A DNA stretch of 64,000 nucleotides from Verpa conica (lineage: Eukaryota; Ascomycota; Pezizomycetes; Pezizales; Morchellaceae), in assembly GCA_033030425.1 (NCBI GenBank), contig JAUFSD010000014.1:310001-374000 (forward strand). Reading direction: 5' to 3'. The translations under genes and the position numbers were made by a program. The notes below the pieces were generated by a model. The model saw nothing but the letters and a program-made list of their open reading frames with translations. It was not told where the DNA came from and did no database searches. Positions 23,831 through 36,160 of this stretch are shown piece after piece. Position 1 is the first letter of the stretch, and each line of letters opens with the position of its first letter.

Positions 23831-26800
23831 TTATGTTTCTACAACCTGCCGCCACCCAATTGCCATAAATATTGCCCCCACAGATGTTATGAAAGCAGCC
23901 ACTCCGAATCCTCCCTGGATATCTTTCTTTAACACACTCCACACAACAGCAAAGATAGAGTCCATAACAACAATGAAAACCGCCAACATATAAATCCTAA
24001 ACATACAAGGTTCCTCAATAAAGTGAATCCCCCATCCGCATCCTAGGCCCCTCAGAGCAGAGACCTTTTTCGGCATCTTTGTCAGGAGTTGGTCGGAGGT
24101 GGGAGCGCACTCAGGTTTATGAAAGAAATACATGAAACCTGGGACTGGAGGTATCATCTCAGCAGGTCTAGGGAGGTACTTGTATTCCGTATTATTTACT
24201 GGTGGGAGATCGCCACGAGCACGTATTTCAACACGGTTCTGGTAATATATTTCGAACTATATTATAAATTATTAGTTCCTAGATACCTTTCTGATTAAAC
24301 AAGAGACCTAGATTACCTTGACAAATTCCACACGCTTGAGAACCTCAAATGAGAATCGGCTCCTCCACCAACCTCGTCTTTTATAGTATTCCTCTCTGAT
24401 CGCTGTGAATATTTGCTGATCCGACGTACTAGGTCCCAGTTGAAGGCTCTGGAAGTACACCGACTCGTCATTGAAGCATAGAAGGAGATAGTCGATGCTA
24501 CTTGAAGTTGATGATACTTGTGCGCAGGATGAATGGTTATGGAGAACGTGAGGTGGCTGCACCAATGCTGGGTATGAGCTGCTGGTACTCCCCTGTTGGA
24601 GGTTCTGGGAGTTGCCTCCCGTCTGAGTAAGATGTACTGAAGGAGGGAGGGTTGGGTTACTAGTCCCCCCTTGTGTAGGGTAAGATACCTGACTCGCAGG
24701 ATGAATAGAACTAATATTTCCACCCCACGTCGCTCGTAAGAAGGACAGGAAAACCCCCGGTAGACTTAAACCACCAAACAGTACCTGAAAGAGAAAGTAG
24801 AAAAAATCTAGATGACAATGATCACCCAGAACCGCTTTTGTGGGGAAAGAAAATAAATCTGGTAGGCCAAGTGTTGGTGTCATGCTGTCAACACCGCTAG
24901 TTCTTTGATTCAAACCCAGCACAAATTGAGCAGCAGGGCTCCTATCATTAAATTCCCGAAAGTCATCAAATAATCTTACCCCACATACCTAATTTCAATT
25001 AAGTCAGAAACCCCGTACTTAACAATATATAGAGTAAAGAGGATTACTAACACATTCCCAGCGCACCCGTATAGGAAGTTCTCTGTTAGGCTTATATGAT
25101 TCCAATTCTCGTATAATTAAGAACTCTAGAGCAGATATCTTGTACTTGAACTTCCAAGTTGCGTCCTCAAATAGTTTTGCTTGTCTCCTTAGGAACGAGA
25201 TGATATCTAAGGTATTCTGGCCCTCGTCTCTTAATGGGGTAGCTGGACTACATAATACCTGATCGTCAAACTTTGGCGACTCATTTTGCCTTCCAAGCTC
25301 TTCGGTGGTAGCAGTTGCTTCGTTAATCTGTTCGAAAGTCTTTAGATATTCCCCTTCCAATACCTCCTCTTGTGTGGCTATGGTTTGTTGGATCGATCTG
25401 AATGTTTCCTGGTCTCTTACGATATGAGAGTTGCTACGAGCTGGTGTGGCCATCATGTTATCAACGATTTTTAAGGTATCCAGATATTCCTTTTCTATTT
25501 CCTCGTTATCCGAAAACTGCTCAACCCATTGGGAGCCTGTAAGTATATCGTCTTTATCCTTGCCAGTTTCAAGGACCCCTAAACTATCCTCATCACAGAG
25601 ATATTCAATGATAGAGTTCACCCTGCAAGCAGTGTCCAACGTATCAGGATGCTCCTCTCCTAATATCCGCCTCCGGTTGACTAAAACATACTGGTACAGC
25701 TCCAACGCTGATTTGAGCCACCCCCCCTTTTCGTGAACAGATGCCATACTCTGAACTGTATTCAAAGAATCGGGATGCTCCTTTCCAAGCTCATTCTCTT
25801 GGATATCCAGGATCACCTTATAAAGTTTCAGTGGTTCTGCGTATCTTCCGAGACAGCTAAGGGCATAAGCCATGTCCTGACTAGTAACTAGGGTATCTGG
25901 ATGGTCGTTTCCAAGTATCCTCTTGCGGCCTGGTAGGACTTTCTCGTATAAAGCTAGAGCTTCTTCATACCTACCGAGGTGGGCGAGAATCTTAGCAATA
26001 TCGTGAGCTGTGGCCAAGATACCAGAATTATCCTGTAGGATATCCTGTCGATCCGGCAAAGCTTGCTCGTAAAATTCCAGGGCTTCTTCATATCTCCCAA
26101 GACTATTGAGAGTCTGGGCCATCTTACTGGTGGTATCCATGGTATCAGGGTGCTGCTTCCCTAGCACTTTCTCTCGACCCGACAAAACTTGCTGATATAA
26201 CATCAATGCTTCCTCGTACAGTCTAATACATTGTAGGACCCGTGCCATCTCGTGAACCGTGCTCAGGGTATCTACATGCTCATCCCCCAGAATCGTCTTC
26301 CGGTTGGTAACTACTAGCCTATACAATTCTAGCGCTTGTTCATACCGATTAAGGTGGCTAAGGGCCTGGGCCATGTTATGGGCTGTTTCCAAGGTATCTA
26401 GATTCTCATCCCCAAGCACTATTCTTCGGCTAGCCAAGACTTGCTCGTACAATTTGAACGACGACTCGTACCTCTGGAGATGACTGAGCGTTTGGGCTAT
26501 GCTATGAGAAGTGCGTAAAGTATCAGGATGCTCATCCCCAAGAATCCTTTTCTGAGAGTCCGAGACATCCTGATACAATTGAAGTGCCTCCTCGTACATC
26601 TCAAGGCGACAGAGGGCCTGACCCATGTGTTGAATTGTAGTCAGAGTATCTCGATGCTCCTTTCCCAGTATCTTCTCTTGAATAGCCAAAATCCGCTTCA
26701 ACAACCCCAGGACCTCCTCATACCTCCGGAGGTTTTCGAGAGCCAATATCATGCTGTGGATTGTCGTCAAGGTGTCTAGATGATCACTCCCCAGTATCTT

Positions 26801-29800
26801 TACTCGGCTAGTGAGGATTTTCCCGTACAACTCCAATGCCTCTTCAAACTTTCCCAGGTGATTAAGAGCCCAGGCCATATTATAAGCAGTACTCAACGTA
26901 TCGACATTCTCCTTTCCTAGCATCCTTTCTCTACTATCCAGAATCTTCTTAGACAGAGCATACATCTCCGCATACCTTTCAAGATGGCCAAGAACTTGGG
27001 TTATCTTGTGTGCAGTAGTGAGGGTATCAGGATGCTCCCACCCTAATTCCTTCTGTTCTGAGGCGTAGACTCTTTCTAGGTATTCTATCGTTTTATCGTA
27101 CTTCTGAAGGTGGCTAAGAGCAAACACCATTTCCCGAATGGTGTCAATAGTGTCCAGGTGCTCCTTCCCAAGTCTCATTTCTTGACTAACTAAGACTCCC
27201 TCGAATAACCCTAACGCTTTTCCATAGTGGCCGAGGCCGTTGAGACCCCGTGCTAAGCAGAGAGCTGCATTCTCATCTAAGTTTACGTCCAAGTACTCAG
27301 CACCTTTTTCAAGTAGCAGCCGGACAACCGACTGATGCTGTCCAGATGCCGCCTTATTTAATGGAGTGCTCCTATTAATATCGGTAGCCGAGGGATTTCC
27401 ACCATTCTCAAGAAGCAACACTACCAGCTGTCTGCACCCTCCAGTTGCTGCAGAGTGCAATGGTGTGTATCCACGATCGTCCGCAGCTGAGATGTCGGCA
27501 CCATACTGGATCAGAAGCTGGGCCACTTCTTCAAAGCTTCCGGTGGCTGCACAGTGCAATGGTGTACACCCCCGACTATCCTTAGCTGAGGTGTTGGCGC
27601 CATTCTCCATGAGAAGCTGGGCCAATCGTTCAAACCCTCCAGTTGCTGCGCAGTGCAATGGTGTGTATCCACGATTGTCCGTAGCTGAGATGTCCGCACC
27701 GTTCTCAAGTAGCAGGCTGACTACAGAACCGTGCCCTCCCAATACTGCGCAGTACAATGATGTTTGTCGTTGTTTATCCAAAGCCCCAACCTCTGCACCT
27801 TCCTCAAGTAGTAGCCGTACCATCGATTCATGCCCTTCAAATGCTGCGCAATGCAGTGCTGTCCACCCTCTATTGTCCAGTGCCATTATGTCAGCCCCGT
27901 CCTCAAGTACTAGCCGCGCTACGGAACAGTGGCCAATTGTAGCTACTAAGTGTAGTGGATTCTGGTCTCTAGGATAGCGATTGTATCTTTCTAAATTTTT
28001 ATTGGTCGGTTTTCGAAGGTAAAGAACCTGTAAATAAGAGGAGATGTTTCCTGGACGTGTAATAAATTTAAGAATGAAATCCGTTGTTGAAGCCTCGTCG
28101 CATTCCTTGAGATGAAAGGATAACTCTTGGGCAGCATATTCTAGGAAAGGGTATAACAGTAGTCGATCGTCCAACTTGAGATCGGATGGGCAGGCGCCCC
28201 CGGAAAAAATATCGAGGCAGAGAAATGTGATGCATGTCATAGCTATTGTAAACCCCCCGGATTCGGGAATTATTGCATTCATGAGGAGATATTCCTGAAC
28301 AGTATAGTGGACGAATCGAACAGTATCACTACTCTCGTCAATTGAAACAAGGCCAGCACATACGTCAAGAATCGTAATTCTGTCTGGTATGTCTATCTCT
28401 TCAAATACGATTCGGCCTGGATCTATGGCTATTGCTTGTTGAATTGTGCGAACTGTGAGCATTCTCCGAGCTTTTGCAAGCCATATAAAAATCCTAAATG
28501 CCAGGTCGGAGCAAGCCGCACCCTGAGACAGGAGACCTTTCATAACTCTATCATAGGTGGGCTCTAAAGGTCTCTCCATAGAGTAATCCCACGTATGAAG
28601 GGCATTTAGGACCTGTTTCGCAGTAGTTTTCTGGCATATTTCCTCAAAGTAAAAGCAGGCAAGCAAGAACCTACCATTATATATATTAGCATGAAAATAA
28701 ATCTCACTAAATACTTAAGGGCCCATTCAATACTTGAAAGATTGCGCTACGGGAGACATCAAGAGCAGTACAAGAAGATGGCGACCGCTAATTCAGGACT
28801 CAAATAAAATGATATTTTGCTTAACATAAGCCCTCTTCTGCTACTGCTCTCGTTATCCTAGGGTCATTCCATGTTACCTTTAGTGGACCCTTGTGTCTCT
28901 CGCAGCTCTAACCTAACAAGTATTTTTCTAAGTAATACTATTACTTACATCCCTGATGATTTATCTGTGATGCGAGAAATAATCTCATCTTCACACTTCG
29001 CCTTCCCGATCAGACGATCTGCCCGAGGATTCTCTCTGATTTTCTGTTTAATATATATGGCTATATCCTCATCTTTCGCCGAAAGCTGGATTTTTGCAGA
29101 ATTTGCAAAAGAATCCTGAATGTCTTCTGGGTGTTGCCGACTTGTGAAAAATATAGATATGCTGTCTTCATTCATCCGATGAAAGAGGGGCAAGAGGTCC
29201 CTTTGCCGAGACTCCGGATTACATTCATCTAGCGCGTCGAAAACAAGAAATATTCGAGAGAAAAAATCTCGGAAGGCAAGAAGGACATTATACAGCTCCT
29301 CAACCGTAGGCCTCTCCTGCCGGGGTGCCAAGTTATTGTACAACTCTTCGATTCCCCTAGGTAGATTCCTTATTTGGAGAGCAAGCTGCTTAGTTAGACT
29401 TGCGAGGACACTAACTGGTTTCTGACGCTCTTTATTCATGTAATTGAAGTAGATATAAGCTACTCCGTAGCCACTCCGTGTTGCTTGATGCCGAAGATGG
29501 TCAATCATAAGCGAGCTAAAGAGTAATATTAGGGCCCTTCATACCACGATGCAAACAAGGACATACGCTAAAAACGTTTTACCAGAACCAGCTATAAAAT
29601 CATGTCACAGTTAGCATTAGAATATATTTAGGGAAAACACCATATATTAACTTACGGATACCATAACCCAAAAGCATTCCCTGGTTCATTATCCAATCTC
29701 GAACTTTATCGGCCTCCAAGAACCATTTGCCGGTGTTTTCTTGCCTTCTTTCGCTGATTTCAATATGCTTTGTGTCGAAAGCCTCAGGGTATATCCACTC

Positions 29801-30521
29801 AAGAACCCTTGACCTCCATGCATCTACCCATAAGTGCTTCTGTGTAAGTCGAATAATTCTACTATGATTTGATTCCTGTTGATCTTTCCTTACCGGCCTG
29901 TAGAACTATCTCTCTTTGCCTTTCCATATTAAGCTCAGTCAGCATAACCCTATGCTATTTAATTAATTCAAGGGTTTTCTATTAACGAGGTGATAATAAC
30001 ACCAAAGTTTAAGGTGCAGCAAGACTCCCGGTGGTAAACCGACTAAACCGTAAACAATGACAGTTCTTCTTCAACTTGTAACCTTGTCATACAATGCGGT
30101 ATTACTAGATTCCCACTTACCGTGAATAAGCTTCTAAGCCAAGTGTGAGAAACTGTTTTTGTCTTCCAATCCGCAAGAGCACTTGTTGAGTCGTGGACTC
30201 CTTTAACGGCCACTTTATGGTAAGCCTCGTCCTATTCTGGAGCCTGAACTTCTGTAAAAGTTCTTCTACCATTTTTCTGATATCCTTAAGCGGGTCATCC
30301 AGCTGTAATAACGAGAGTGACTCTGCTCCACCCTCCCCATGATCTAGCCCACGTAAGTTAAGGAGAATTTGAGTAAGTAAGCTAAACTCTTCAATAAGAC
30401 TTAAACAGTCCTGAGGAACGTGCTTATAAGCGCCCACGTATCCGCGGAGCAATAATGTTAACTCATCTATAGCTTGAATATCTCCAAGGATACTTGCAGC
30501 GATGCCCACAGCTTCGGCCAT
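23831..30521 (-). CDS. STAND/NLR-type protein: Helo-like N, NACHT, ankyrin, TPR, C-terminal membrane domain
   Basis: Seven exons, 30521..30121, 29897..29656, 29591..29567, 29515..28949, 28670..25052, 24988..24317 and 24256..23831, all joined in frame, give 1983 aa. Order: fungal STAND N-terminal domain (1–133, MAEAVGIAASILGDIQAIDE); NACHT with Walker A GIPGSGKT (213–220), Walker B LVFDALDE (about 313–320) and FFTSRQ; a winged-helix-like region; seven ankyrin repeats (about 649–880); thirteen 42-residue kinesin-light-chain-type TPRs (about 883–1430); a linker; then MPKKV…GCGWGIHF and two hydrophobic helices (about 1928–1951 and 1959–1978). Family members act in non-self recognition, where nucleotide-driven oligomerisation triggers an N-terminal effector. 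The C-terminal domain resembles an unnamed ascomycete membrane domain I recall. The 24988/25052 junction (63-nt GTTAGT…TAG intron) and the 278-nt and 223-nt introns are the weakest points. If the former is wrong, a separate membrane protein lies at 23831–24988. Confidence 0.8.
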
Positions 30522-30869
30522 GACCAAGAATATAAGGTTTCCAGAAGCCCTGGTAAAGTCTGAGTGCGTAGATAAGAATATAATATCTTCAGAAGCCTGG
30601 GTTATGTCTAAGAATGCGCAGATAGAGAATGTCTTCTGAATAGAATGATGTTTGGTAACTGAAAATACCTGAGCCTCGTTTTGATGATGTGTTGTAAGCA
30701 CGGGCTAAAGTGCCCACCGAGATAATAGCTATTAGTGGGGCAGGTGCCAAGGAATGTTCCACTAAGCGCAACCCGCATTAGCGTGGCGCATGGGTAAGTG
30801 CCAACAACGACAACAACAACTCAAGATTCGGCAAGGACGAGTAGACTATTTCCATGGTCAATCTCGGAG
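30522..30869. promoter_or_regulatory. Divergent promoter region with 49-bp tandem repeat
   Basis: 348 bp between the NACHT gene start (30521) and the next plus-strand start (30870). Directly upstream of the NACHT ATG, two imperfect ~49-bp copies (30524–30571 and 30572–30620) share AAGAATATAA, AGAAGCC and AGTCTGAG/TGTCTAAG blocks; a third partial copy follows. The repeats probably sit in the 5' leader of the NACHT gene. Confidence 0.55.
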
Positions 30870-33314
30870 ATGTTCAACAATAAGAATCTCGACCGTACAA
30901 GTCTCGATTCTCTCTCCTCCGCATACCTTTCGGATCAGTCTCCAGACGGTTATTACCCTTACCCTCCCCTATCCCCCCACAAACCATGTAATTCTCGCTA
31001 ACCGCCGTTGATCAAATTATTAACAGACCTCTCCCTCCTCCACCGTCTTAACACTCTCCTCTCCTCGAATAACCTTCCAAAACTCACAAATATCCTCGAT
31101 GTAACGCCTTCGCTCCTCATAGCTCTCTATGAGTCACTCCCACCCTTCCAGCGGGTACCCTTCGTGGACGCCACTTCATCCGGCTTCGCAACAAAGCTAA
31201 GGAATATGAAACTACTCGTTGGTAGCATTGCAAGTGGCCGGAACGGACTTTTGACGGAAAAGATGAGACGGCAGCTTGAAGAGTTAGACTTGCGCAAGTT
31301 TTGTGAGAAGGATGCGGCTACTGTGAGGGATGCCATCGAGGTTATTGTTGATGTTGGAGAAAGAGGAAGACTGGCTGGGATGTCAACGGCAGGGCCCGAA
31401 ACACCGAGAAGCAAGAAGTTAAAGTCAAAGGGAACACCGAGAGGGATGCTTGGAGTGGATAGAATTGCCGGAAATGACGTTGAAGGGTCTCCAACGCCGA
31501 CGAAGAAACAACCAGTGCTTGTGCTGCCCACAACAGTTAAGGTGGAGGATAATGAGATTTCGACAGACGACAAGGACTCAGGATGGGATGGCAGTATTCT
31601 CGGGGTTACGTCACAAACGGATAAGGTGGGCTATTCCAGGGATAGGTTGACCAACGAAAGTGATCTCTCCGGAACAGTAATTCCTGATTTGCCAGACACG
31701 AAACCACGAAAAACTATCCCAGCGGGCCGCTCTCCTATCGCAGCAGTACCATCTCCAACATCATCTTGCTCTTCTGTACCGCCTGGTTTTATAGAGCAGC
31801 TTTCGGCACGTGTCAACGCTATCGTCGCACGTTGCCCCGCACCTTCTCCATACTCCAAGGAAAGTCTACGAGATAGAAATAATGAAGATACCCTTGATAC
31901 CCTAAGGCGGCGGCAGCTGGCACGTGGAGATTACTCCATGAGAAGGATGCCTGCGAGAATATTAGCTATGGATCGTACCCCACGACATAGCTCCAAGTCT
32001 GATCAATTCGGAGGCGAATTAAAAGTCCCAACCCCTGCTAGTCTATCATCTATTGAGAAAGGCAAAAAGAAGTCTAGCGAAGGTTCTGTGTTGAAGGATC
32101 GAAAAGGGGCGACCAACGTTGTAAAGAAAAGCTTGAACCGAACAGAAAGAATTAAGGCTGAGAGAGAAGAGGAAGAGAAAAGCCAATGGGTGACGGAAGA
32201 TGAATCTGGTATTGATATTCCGCTGTCCTTTTCTTCGCTGGCGAAGAAAGACATTCTTGACTCCCGTACTGGAAGGGGCTCGATTCCAACCAAAGAAACT
32301 GGATTGAATACAGAGGTTGCCATACAGGTTCCTCTACCCACATCTCGACCTGGATCCACGACATCTCGAAATTCCAAGCAAGGAAATGAGTCACTGCCTA
32401 AGTCACCTCTTCCCTTCCCCCCATCATTACTGAGGACTATGCACTGGGCGACGAGTTTACCGACCCCACCACTTTCCCCAAACGCTCAAAGAACAGAAAA
32501 AATGACCTCACGCCTAGCACCTGGAGCCTTCCCAACATCAAAACCACAACTAGGAAGGCTCCGGAGAGTAGTGAGTGCCTCCCCATTACCTACCACTATA
32601 CAAAAGAAGCGTTCTCCAGTGAAACGCCACGGCAGTGGAGGGTTGATTGGTCCCGGGGGTGCAAATGATATTGTGATTGAGGGGTCACAAGGAGATGGTG
32701 ACGAGTGGGTATCTGTTAATTCGCGGGAACGGTCATCTATAAAAACTTCAAGACAAGGCACACCACTACCGCCGCCGCCTCGGGCTGACAAAAAAAGAAT
32801 GCTTGCCTCCGTGCCAATTGCTCTAGCCTCATTTGGACAAGTCGCAATTAATATCAAAAACGACCCAAAAGGTGTACATGACCATAATTACAACGATGAC
32901 GATGAACACGATGACAATGATGATACCGATTATGATGATGACGATAGAACAAGCCTGTATTCCGCATCAACTGTCTCCTGGGGAGAAGACGACCCATTCA
33001 CGGCCGTACTCCGGCAAAAACGTCAGATTGCATTAGAAAAGCTACAAGCAATGGAAAGGAGCTTCAACGACGAGATTGAAACCAAAAAACGCACGCGGAT
33101 GGAGAGCCGCGAGCCCAGTGTAAATGATAGATCCAGGCGGGGAACGTTTTCTGGTATTGGAAGTGACGATGTTGAAGGAGGAGACTATTCAACGGATTCA
33201 GAAGGAGGTGTTACAGACGTTGAGGAGGAGCTGAGACTACTTGAGGAGATTGGGAAGCAAGAGACAGTTAGGCAGCAGCTATTATTGAAAAGGTTGATGG
33301 CAAGAGGGACTTAG
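30870..33314 (+). CDS. Unrecognised protein, possible DUF5745-type N terminus
   Basis: Two exons, 30870..30987 and 31027..33314, surround a 39-nt intron (GTAATT…GCTAAC…CAG). The phase-1 join gives 801 aa. The N-terminal ~130 residues look globular and helical (LSLLHRLNTLLSSNNLPKLT, TPSLLIALYESLPPFQRVPF, then KMRRQLEELDLRKF). This resembles, from memory, the fungal domain called DUF5745, but I am not sure. The rest is largely disordered: Ser/Thr/Pro-rich linkers, basic patches (KKKSSEG, KKRSPVKRHGSG), an Asp-rich run at about 625–650, and C-terminal helices (RQKRQIALEKLQAMERSFND; EEELRLLEEIGKQE). An earlier ATG at 30790 is out of frame and is followed at once by GTAAGT, so an upstream exon is possible. 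Cellular role unknown. Confidence 0.75.
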
Positions 33315-34990
33315 GCTTCTTTTCTATTTTTTTAATTGTATGTTTTATGAATTAAACGAATGTCATTATATTCTTTAACCTGCTAACCTAAAATTTCGGC
33401 GCGTAGGTACTTTTATTACGCCTGACACGAATTGATACCCCCTTACACGAACTGGATACCGAAAACATTCTTAGCACTCTAGGACCTTTGAATGTTCTTT
33501 CTACTCTATATATCTCTTACCATACTTAGTGGGTTGGATGAATAAATGAAAGCTAATTTTCTTTTATGGCAATGATATTATTTCCATGTCTAGTTCATCA
33601 GAGTTAGAGTAGATCTTAGCCTCAATCTACATTATCCCCGAATAGATATTAACCACAGTCAATTCCCCATGTGAGATGTCTTAGGCTTGAAGATCGACGC
33701 TGTGAGACAGATGACATCATATTTCCAGCTGAATATCACGTGGTCCAACAGGCAGATAATTCTTCCCCATAGAAAATCAATTACGATGCCCTTATCCACC
33801 AACGCTAACGGCGAGGGATGTTGACCTGACGTTAACCACGAGTGTAAATAATAAAAATAATACCGCTGTATTTATAGTTAGATTGTTTAGAGTCTGTAAC
33901 AAAAGAGTTCCTTGAACAGTACGTCTCTCCCCCGATCCCACCTCGGGAATCAAGCCACGGGTCATGGGGGACCCTTTAGTAGATGTATCTTTTACCGACA
34001 CGCAAGTAGTTAGCTGTTAGACTATAGACGCTCCAGATATCCTTAGCGATTACCCCCCGCTATGAGTAGGCGTAATATTAACCTGACTCTAATCCTCTAG
34101 AAAGAGTCTTAAATAATATTAAACAGATCTCCACCAACATTGAGTATAAAAAACTACAGAGAGCAAGGTCATGAGACCTTTAGAACAGCGCCACCCTATG
34201 CTGCCTAATGATTTTCGTTAAAGCTTGATTCCGGATCATGAATAATCACTCGATAAATCTCTTGGCTAAGACTTCTCACCCGATTGGGGTTGTATCAGTG
34301 TGTGTAGTCTTAAATGTCGACAGCTTTCTGAGGCCCGACACCCTTGATGGATTGAACCCCCACATTCTACCAGTCATGGGAACAAGTTGTCTCTGTGGAA
34401 TAAACCTCCTATTATATATGAAAAGCATAATGTTAAATACCCTTTAAAATCCAAACATCATTGCTATGTATACTTAGGTGATCTTCTCCTAATATCATAC
34501 CGTAAGTACTTTTCTACGGACTTATAATGTATAGGACTTGTGAGTAAATGTACCCCTAGAAGCATTTGTATTTGGAAGGGAAGACACCGGGCATAATAGG
34601 TTATAATAGGGGCGTTCCATACCCAAAGTTGATTGGCCGAAATTAAAGACCGTGCGCGCCATAAATGACAGAAATAGGGGGTTGTGAGTGAGATCACATA
34701 AAGATGATTAAAACAGGGCATGAGTGAGCCCCCCGGCGTTCACGTTTATGGAATTTACCCCGATTTTTAGCTCTCCCAAGTCTGAGGCGGTACGAAAACC
34801 CAACTGTTTCCAGTCAATCTTTCATCAAACCCCACTATTCGAATTGACAACCCCTAGTACCTCACCCTCGAGGTAACCTTAGATAGCTCCGGGAAAAAAG
34901 AGGGTGATCTGTGAAAATCCGAAGAAAAGTATACAATCCCACTCCAACTTCATCTCTAAACTATCACTAACCATTTTCGTCTATGAAGGC
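33315..34990. other. Intergenic, A+T-rich, no gene supported
   Basis: 1.68 kb with the 3' flank of the preceding gene and the promoter of the F-box gene. Short frames such as 33792–34001 (minus, partly hydrophobic) and 34464–34721 lack support. A CACGTG hexamer occurs at 33737–33742. Confidence 0.55.
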
Positions 34991-36160
34991 ATGTCTCTCA
35001 GTGCACTCCACAACGAAATCCTCATCCGGATTACCACATATCTCAGCCTAAAAGACACCAATTCCCTCCTTAAAACCAGTAAAGCTTTCTTCCTTCTCTT
35101 GACGCCACACCTTCATCTACTTGCCGTCCAGGATAAAGATGGGCTTCCAGCACTCTCTTGGGCGGCAGAACACGGCCACGAGCCGCTGGTTCGCTTCCTG
35201 TTAGAGAAGGGAGTCGATGTCAACGCTTTAGACAGCAAGTTCAACATCTCAGCCCTTTACCGGGCCACCACCCAAGGACATGAGAAAATATGTCGGCTTC
35301 TTCTTGGCAGTGGCGCCGATCTCAATATAAAGGACGTCAATGGAAACACAGCGATTCACCAAGCCACCAAGCGCGGTTTCAAAGATATCGTGGGTCTGTT
35401 GATTGAGCATAATGCTGATATCAACGGTATAAACTACTATGGAGAAACACCCCTACACCTAGCCATACATTCCAAACACCGCATCTTACCCAAACGAGTG
35501 ATGGGCCTCCGGAACCCCCAGGACCGTAAGCCTTACATCACGAAATACGGAAAACTCCGCTTGAGCAAATCCGCCGAGGAGGTAGAAACTAGGGAGCCTG
35601 CTGACATAGTCAGCTTGCTTCTAGCTGATGACATAGATATCCACGCCAGAGAAGACCCCTGGGAAACAATACTCCACACAGATGCCGAAACAGAAACGTT
35701 GATGGTTGAGTTCCTATTGAGCAACAAAGCCGATATTGAATGCAAGGATAGTTCTGGCTGGACAGCTCTTCATAGAGCGATTGTTTATGGGTGTGAAGAT
35801 GTTATCTCGGTATTGATATCCAGTGATGCCGATACCAATGCAAAAAACAACCGGTTGGAGACCCCGCTTCACCTCGCCGTTCAGGAAAACCGTATATCAA
35901 CCGTTGAGCCATTACTACTGTACGATGCCGATATCAACGCTCAAGACATCAGCGGGAATACACCACTCCACCATGCGGCGTTTTTTGACTGTACTGAGAT
36001 TTTCAGACTACTCCTCGAAAACAATGCTGATACCAAGATCCATAACTACGGAGAGACAGCACTCGGCGTCGCAGCAAGAAAGGCTAACCCAGCTATGGTG
36101 GATATGGTTAAAGAAGGCCTATGTGATCGAATGCTCAACGGTATGATTCACCAATTCTGA
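34991..36160 (+). CDS. F-box–ankyrin repeat protein
   Basis: Single-exon gene, 389 aa from ATG 34991; the frame is open upstream but the only earlier starts are non-ATG. Residues 1–42 (LHNEILIRITTYLSLKDTNS then LLKTSKAFFLLL) match the helical F-box pattern common in fungal F-box–ankyrin proteins. About eight ankyrin repeats follow, e.g. LPALSWAAEHGHEPLVRFLL, NTAIHQATKRGFKDIVGLLI, TPLHLAVQENRISTVEPLLL and NTPLHHAAFFDCTEIFRLLL. An insertion rich in basic residues (about 165–205) splits repeats 4 and 5. F-box proteins link substrates to Skp1–Cul1 ubiquitin ligases; ankyrin repeats would select the target. That role is inferred from architecture. It is short relative to the other ankyrin genes here and has no introns. 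Confidence 0.85.
   Translation: MSLSALHNEILIRITTYLSLKDTNSLLKTSKAFFLLLTPHLHLLAVQDKDGLPALSWAAEHGHEPLVRFLLEKGVDVNALDSKFNISALYRATTQGHEKICRLLLGSGADLNIKDVNGNTAIHQATKRGFKDIVGLLIEHNADINGINYYGETPLHLAIHSKHRILPKRVMGLRNPQDRKPYITKYGKLRLSKSAEEVETREPADIVSLLLADDIDIHAREDPWETILHTDAETETLMVEFLLSNKADIECKDSSGWTALHRAIVYGCEDVISVLISSDADTNAKNNRLETPLHLAVQENRISTVEPLLLYDADINAQDISGNTPLHHAAFFDCTEIFRLLLENNADTKIHNYGETALGVAARKANPAMVDMVKEGLCDRMLNGMIHQF

Noticed and set aside
27366..27977. 203-codon plus-strand frame
   Set aside because: Antisense of the ankyrin array of the NACHT gene.
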